A DNA stretch of 64,000 nt from assembly GCA_916610825.1 (NCBI GenBank), contig OU744446.1, forward strand, positions 31,820,445 through 31,884,444, given 5' to 3'. The position numbers and the translations under genes are program-made. Of the stretch, positions 59,001 through 64,000 are shown piece after piece. How positions within the stretch are numbered: position 1 is the stretch's first letter; each line of letters begins with the position of its first letter. Origin of the DNA: Haliclystus octoradiatus. Taxonomy: Eukaryota; Cnidaria; Staurozoa; Stauromedusae; Haliclystidae. Below the pieces are notes generated by a model. That model saw only the letters and a program-made list of their open reading frames with translations, was not told the DNA's origin and did no database searches.

Positions 59001-62000
59001 TTGGTTAATTCTTTCTTTTAAAACAGCAAAATAAATATATTTTCTCAAAATTCGTAAATTAGATTTTAGTTAGAGTACTGCATTAAGCATTTGAAACATG
59101 TATGAACAAGTTTCTCATTTTTGTTATTGTGTAAAATTCAATAAAATTTAAAACTCTTATTATTATAATCATTATATTTGATCTTTTTGCCTATGGAGAA
59201 GCTAATAAGATGTGATAAGATTATAATGCATTAAATGAAAAGCAATAATTATAGTTGATTTTAGTCAAAAACTTGTTTCATGTAGTCCTCTGAATCTCTA
59301 GTATTCATAGCCTGTAAAAAATTACATGAACTGAACATATCGATGCTGATTTCCATAATTCTGAACATTTATATGTCATGATTGAAAGATGCCTTGACAT
59401 TTCTAGGAATTCTCATACAAAGCAAGATTTTTGTAAAAAGCCATTCAAATCTTCAAAACAGATAATACCCGTTAATGCAATTTGTCTACAGTTGCCATTG
59501 CAAAAAAAAACAGACACTTACTTTTCTTTAAAAAACAAATTGAATTTGTTCAGTAGTAGGCCTACAGAAGTAGTAGTAGTATATATAGTAGTACAGAAGT
59601 AGAACATAGCAGGAAAACATAGTAGTTCAGTATAATATATAGAGGCATACTGGTAAATAAGTAATATGTCGAGATTATAATTGTCACTATTTAGCTATGT
59701 AGTTAGCATCATAACAGCAACCATGCATAACGTTACATCAAGCTTAAATTTAAACAAGTAATGATTATGTTGTGTTTCCTTCTTCTCTGGACTTTAAAAT
59801 GTGTATGGGAAAAGCCTTTCATATACCAATGAATGTTTGGTCCCCTGGTTATAAAAGCTATTTGCGGAATAATTGTGAATAAACATCTATATCAGGCCTA
59901 TATCGATCAAACCCCGCAACACAAACTTTTCAGTTCTATAATTATTCCATTGAAACCATATCTGTCGTGGGATCTAGTACATGTAGTCATTGACTCTTTG
60001 TAAGTACATTTTCAGTACTATCAAAAATAAGTACATTTTCAGTACTATCAAAAATAAGTACATTTTCAGTACTTACACAAATCGAAATACATTTTCAGTA
60101 ACATGAAAAATGCTTTCAATCTGTCGTATTTAATTCAGTACAGTTTCAATACATTTTCAGTACTTTTTGAAAAAAGTACTGAATTCATGTCAGTACCATT
60201 TCAGCACCTTTTCAGTACTAAATGTTTTATCAGTACTTTTTCAGTACATTTTCAGCACTTTTTCAGCACTTTTTAAAATTCATAGTGTATAATCATTATA
60301 TTTGATCTTTTTGCCTATGGAGAAGCTAATAAGATGTGATAAGATTATAATGCATTATATGAAAAGCAATAATTATAGTTGATTTAAGTCAAAAACTTGT
60401 TTTATGTAGTCCTCTGAATCTCTAGTATTCATAGCCTGTGAAAATATTACATGAACTTTTAAAATGGTACAATTTTCATAAACAGTTCATGAAAAAGTTC
60501 ATGAAAAACGCCATTTAACGACCATGAAAACATTGAACAGTTCATTAATTTCAATAACGTGTTCATGAACAGTTCATTAATTTCAATAACGTGTTCATGA
60601 ACAGTTCATTAATTTCAATAACGTGTTCATGAACAGTTCATTAATTTCAATAACGTGTTCATGAACAGTTCATTAATTTCAATAACGTGTTCATGAACAG
60701 TTCATTAATTTCAATAACGTGTTCATGAACACTTCATAAATGCTAAATGATCTGTTTCTCAATGATTTTTTCACAGTGGAATTAGTAATAACACAGTCAT
60801 TCAAAGTCTTCATTGACTCACCCTCTCTGGCATAAAGTCCTGTCACTTGCAGTAGTTCACCATGAATTCCATAATATTTTGAAGGTTCCATTGACAAATC
60901 AACAACCTTGTTTTTGCCTTCAGGAGATATGGAGATAAATTTGAAACAGATAAAACAATACAGTAAAATATGTGGATAACATTTAACTATGACATCCCAA
61001 AGTATTTTCCATTATAAAATATTTTGAATTTCATTCACAAAACTGATTAAGCAAAGGCCTTTTCTTAACAGTCAAAACAAAACATGGAGCATTAGACATT
61101 TCCACAAAAGGCTCGGATTGACATTTGAATTCCTTAGAGGCTTGTTCAGATACATTTGAAATATTCCATATATTGACGTGCTGGATTAACCAGATAGCTA
61201 GTAGGATTTCCCGGCTATCCCTTTTATAAAATAATTTTCTGACACTTAAATTTTTTCCCAGACAAGGGGGCAGAGTATCCAAGACATGAGGATGTAGTCC
61301 CTTGTACCCCTGTCTGCAAAAGATGCAAGGCATTTCTAGTTTGATAACAATGCATTTATATTAAGACATTTCCAAAGATTTATAATTCTAGTCTCTAACG
61401 TACCTACTGGTATCAATGGTGCCAAGTCATCATCTGGCATTTCAGGTTCATCATTTACATTATTAAAATGTTCAAACTTCACCGGTACAGGTGCATCTGC
61501 TTCGTCCATTACCATGTTTTCTTCCCCTTCATCTTCAATTATTTCATATTTATCTAATGTAATGAAATAGTTAAACAAACAAAAATAAGTGATAATTGCA
61601 GTCATGTGCAGTACAGTTTAAACAACTAATTGAGAGCATTGTGAATTCGTATTGAAACGATCAAACAATAGAATCACAGCAGGACAGCTTTTACAAGGAT
61701 AGTAATTTTACGATCAAACCCTTCTTAGCTCAAATGCATATAAAATGGTCATAGAAACAGGAAAAAGATTACAAAATTGCTATATGATGCCTGAATTATT
61801 ATATATCACAATTCCATTTTTAAAATACGAATCTGACTTTCAGGGAAGCCTTGAATGAGATTAGAATATGCTATATTTAGCAGAGATTTGTACTAGAAGT
61901 GTTTGGTGCTTCTCCCAAGTCTTCCAGTTGTGTGTTGATATTGGTCGCGTGACTGCTTCTTGCGAATTGGAGGAGCACTAAAATATTTGGTATGGTTGAG

Positions 62001-64000
62001 TCAAGAGACTTTTCTGATACCGCAGGTTGTAAGGCACATCCGCTAACAAATAGTATGTGTGTGGAATAACATATTTATCATTAAATTAAATATTAGGATT
62101 GGAATTTGACTATCAATGGTTTTGAATGTTTACTTTACTACACACAAGAAATTTTTTATACCTGTATCTATAATTAAAACCATTAGCTTACTTTTAAACA
62201 GAATTGGATTTACATTTATTCATTTATGCTATATGCTTTTAACTTACCAATAGACAATGAGTCAGGATCTGGTGAGTGGTAAGGTGATCTAGATGTAGGA
62301 ACAGTGCCATCATCACATGTATCACAATTGGTAATGGTTTGATCAACCTGAAAGCACGATTTAATATGAACAAAGAAAAGTTAAAACGGCTTCACAATAC
62401 TTGTTTTAAAAAATCTTAATAAAGTGATAATGTGAACATTATCCCTTGCGAAAAAGAATAATTCAAGAACTGTTTCATGAAAAACTATGAAAAGTGTGCT
62501 ATCTCACGGTCATGAATTTCTATAAATTGTTCAGAAAATGTGTATTGATATTTTGTGAACTGTTCATGAACTTTACACAAGTTTTTGTGTGAGTTCATGA
62601 ATTATTCCACATTTCTTTATATGGGCCACAACACACTCCAAACAGAATTAAGGTTTGCTACTAATGTTGCTAAAATTGTTACTCAGGTTATGCAAGCAAA
62701 GTGGCAATAACTTGATTATTTATTTTCGAAAAAACCAGGAAAATGGAACATATTGGAAAACTTCAACACTTATCTTTGTTATGATTTGAACTCAAATAAA
62801 AATTGTAAATGTATATTACTACATTACTGTACCTCAGAGGCAGGTAATTCTACTTTGAATGATAGTTGAATTTCTCCTCGTCTGGTTTGTTGTAATTTAT
62901 GCCATAGCTTTTCATCTGGCATCTAAAAACAAATATTTTTTCTCATAAAACCTGCAAAACAACCTAACCACGTACGTTCATGGGTAAAATATGATTATTT
63001 GTATCTTGAACATAATTTGTAAATTAGAACACTGTTTAATACCTGACCCAGATGAACTAATTCTGTATAAGGATATGAGATCATTCCCATTTTCTCTTGA
63101 CCAAAGGGATCCTTGTCCCATATTTCCTACATTATACAAAATAGAAATAAACAACAATTAAGCTAATTATTCGATCTTGAAGTGATTTATTTGAAAAAAT
63201 AGATATTGAAGCCTGTGGTGACACCTTCAGTACATCACAATTTTATTTGAAATAGAAGTTATTACGTAATTGATTAAAATCTATATACTACTAGCTACTT
63301 TAGTATGTGATAATGATAGGTGACATTAAGTCACAAGTAATAAATAAACCCCTCTGTAGTCAGCTAGGAGTGTCATTGAAGAAGGTTAATTGTATTAATG
63401 TATGTTACTAGATTATAATATGTTCACGAGTTATTACAGCTTTGAGATTACTAAATATTGTAAAGAAGTACTTGTAGTGGTTTTATATTGTATTTACGTC
63501 ATCGCATAATTGTCTAATCATTTCCTGTAAATCTATATGTGTGTAAACTGTACCACGTAAACGTTCTCTTTTACCTCTTGTTGTCTTGTCTGTTGTATCA
63601 AAGAGCTCTGACTAACGGCCATAGTAGCCCTTAGCATATCTCCCTGTAATGTCAGCAGACACAGCCTACCATTATTTTCAACAGGTCAAGGGCCCAGTCG
63701 GGTATGCTCACGAGAATCTCCAAAATACCATATTCAAGCTCAACTTTAAAAGGGAAAGAGTCCCGCTGTGTAAAAACGCAACAATGCCATGTACAGTACG
63801 GAAAAAGTTCCACTGTTCCCAGAAGGCGATGATTACATTTTAACTAATTATCAACACCCAGGATCCCATGTCTAAGGATTTTACCCATAAATGGATCAAT
63901 AACGGCAAAAGGTAATACTGATAAGGAAACATTTAACTACTTCTAACATAATTACCGGTACTTACAACATAAAGAAGTTGAGATTTCAATGGCATTGCAA
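56031..64000 (-). CDS. C2-domain protein, partial (runs off the right edge)
   Basis: Eleven phase-compatible minus-strand exons encode about 303 residues: 63966-64000 (cut by the window), 63575-63643, 63043-63126, 62833-62922, 62248-62347, 61404-61553, 60822-60917, 58758-58794, 57542-57641, 56720-56831 and 56031-56069. The N-terminal part resembles the second half of a C2 domain (EIWDKDPFGQEKMG, then a tryptophan-containing WHKLQQTRRGEIQLSFKVEL), with the Ca-binding-type WDKD. An acidic linker follows (IEDEGEEN, EMPDDDLAPL). Next comes MEPSKYYGIHGELLQVTGLY, and then a second C2-like stretch (SPCTYLSFEVKDERKDVID ... NPVTKWIELE). I do not recognise the family and give no symbol. The 3' end is unresolved: exon 56031-56069 ends in phase 1 and no matching final exon was proven. 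FBXO11 follows in the same orientation about 4 kb downstream. Introns contain palindromic, mariner-type and minisatellite repeats. Confidence 0.75.
57305..57480. mobile_element. Mariner-type MITE, copy 2
   Basis: Begins CAGTCGAACTTGCTTAAGAT and ends ATCAACAGAGTTCGACTG between TA dinucleotides, in inverse orientation to the copy at 6289-6474. It is 172 bp with the same internal GGGATATTAAGC phrases, and lies in an intron of the C2-domain gene. Confidence 0.8.
57708..57900. mobile_element. GTTCATGAAC element, diverged
   Basis: Left end ACCCCCGGAAAAACATT resembles the family terminus. AGTTCATGAACCTCACAAGC and CAGTTCATGAACTTCACAAA follow. The right end is reduced to TTTTTCATGAACTTTTTCAC. Confidence 0.6.
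58232..58357. mobile_element. GTTCATGAAC element, short copy
   Basis: Left ATGTGAAAACAGTTCATGAA and right ACATTTATTTTCACAAGGGG are inverted, with TTTTCATGAACTGTTCATGA between. Confidence 0.65.
59165..59332 (+). repeat. Long direct repeat, copy 1
   Basis: This 168-bp unit is repeated with few differences at 60289-60457, 1,124 bp away. Shared landmarks: CTATGGAGAAGCTAATAAGA, AGTCCTCTGAATCTCTAGTA. It ends in the first bases of a GTTCATGAAC element (CCTGTAAAAAATTACATGAA). Confidence 0.85.
60002..60275. repeat. Tandem and dispersed repeats of CATTTTCAGTACT
   Basis: Three perfect or near-perfect 27-bp units (AAGTACATTTTCAGTACTAT plus CAAAAAT) at 60002, 60029 and 60056 are followed by irregular repeats of TTTTCAGTACT, TTTCAGCAC and their complements up to 60275. 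AGTACTGAAAA and TTTTCAGTACT occur in both orientations, so hairpins are possible. Confidence 0.8.
60289..60457 (+). repeat. Long direct repeat, copy 2
   Basis: Second copy of the 59165-59332 unit, about 97% alike by eye. Here it continues seamlessly into the palindromic element that begins at about 60440. Confidence 0.85.
60440..60778. mobile_element. GTTCATGAAC element containing a 32-bp minisatellite
   Basis: The left end CCTGTGAAAATATTACATGA and the right end CAATGATTTTTTCACAGTGG are family-like. Between about 60535 and 60735 a 32-bp unit (GTTCATGAACAGTTCATTAA then TTTCAATAACGT) is repeated five to six times with almost no variation. It lies just downstream, in transcription, of exon 60822-60917 of the C2-domain gene. 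Confidence 0.85.
61031..61333 (-). other. 100-codon open frame in an intron of the C2-domain gene
   Basis: An uninterrupted minus-strand frame lies between exons 61404-61553 and 60822-60917, preceded by an acceptor-like CATCTTTTGCAG at about 61315. It has no recognised domain, and in the phase required by the upstream exon it does not continue the open frame. It could be an alternative terminal exon, a repeat or chance. Confidence 0.2.
62450..62612. mobile_element. GTTCATGAAC element, diverged
   Basis: Left end CCCTTGCGAAAAAGAATAAT is close to the family terminus. AAGAACTGTTTCATGAAAAA and GTGAACTGTTCATGAACTTT follow. The right terminus is eroded. It lies in an intron of the C2-domain gene. 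Confidence 0.6.

Overview
The window is AT-rich nuclear DNA from an invertebrate animal. Evidence: every protein-coding gene is split by GT-AG introns, the gene models use the standard code, tRNA-derived SINEs, LINEs and MITEs fill introns and spacers, and there is a short interstitial TTAGGG run. The word TAGGCCTA recurs often. An ABCG2-type transporter, a CNPase-like enzyme and a diverged FBXO11 suggest a fast-evolving deuterostome, perhaps tunicate-like. That placement is an inference with low confidence.

Layout: (1) 1-3.2 kb holds the gag/protease end of an LTR retroelement on the minus strand, with a candidate LTR and primer-binding site. (2) 3.2-12.2 kb is gene-poor and carries a mariner-type MITE, a 5'-truncated LINE and unassigned sequence. 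(3) 12.2-14.2 kb is a Penelope-like remnant split by a 0.92-kb long-TIR element. (4) 14.27-31.27 kb carries 15 plus-strand exons of an ABCG2-type half transporter; its first exon or exons were not found. (5) 31.69-35.46 kb is a two-exon plus-strand CNPase-like gene. (6) 35.5-37.7 kb is a convergent spacer containing two TIR elements. (7) 37.68-51.72 kb is a complete 23-exon FBXO11 orthologue on the minus strand (848 aa by my splicing). (8) 52.6-53.3 kb is a LINE 3' fragment. (9) 54.9-55.2 kb is a large foldback. (10) 56.0 kb to the window end holds 11 exons of a minus-strand C2-domain gene that runs off the right edge.

The genes show no shared pathway. ABCG2 would be a membrane exporter, the CNPase-like protein a 2H-phosphoesterase fused to a P-loop domain, and FBXO11 a substrate receptor of an SCF ubiquitin ligase.

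The most distinctive feature is a family of palindromic elements. Their termini resemble CCCCTGCGAAAA/TTTTCGCAGGGG and their interior is made almost wholly of GTTCATGAAC/AGTTCATGAACT words. About two dozen copies or fragments are scattered through introns and spacers, mostly from 12 kb rightward. Some are nested and one has grown a 32-bp minisatellite. I do not recognise this family. Also notable is a hAT-type element whose 8-bp target duplication overlaps the splice acceptor of an ABCG2 exon.
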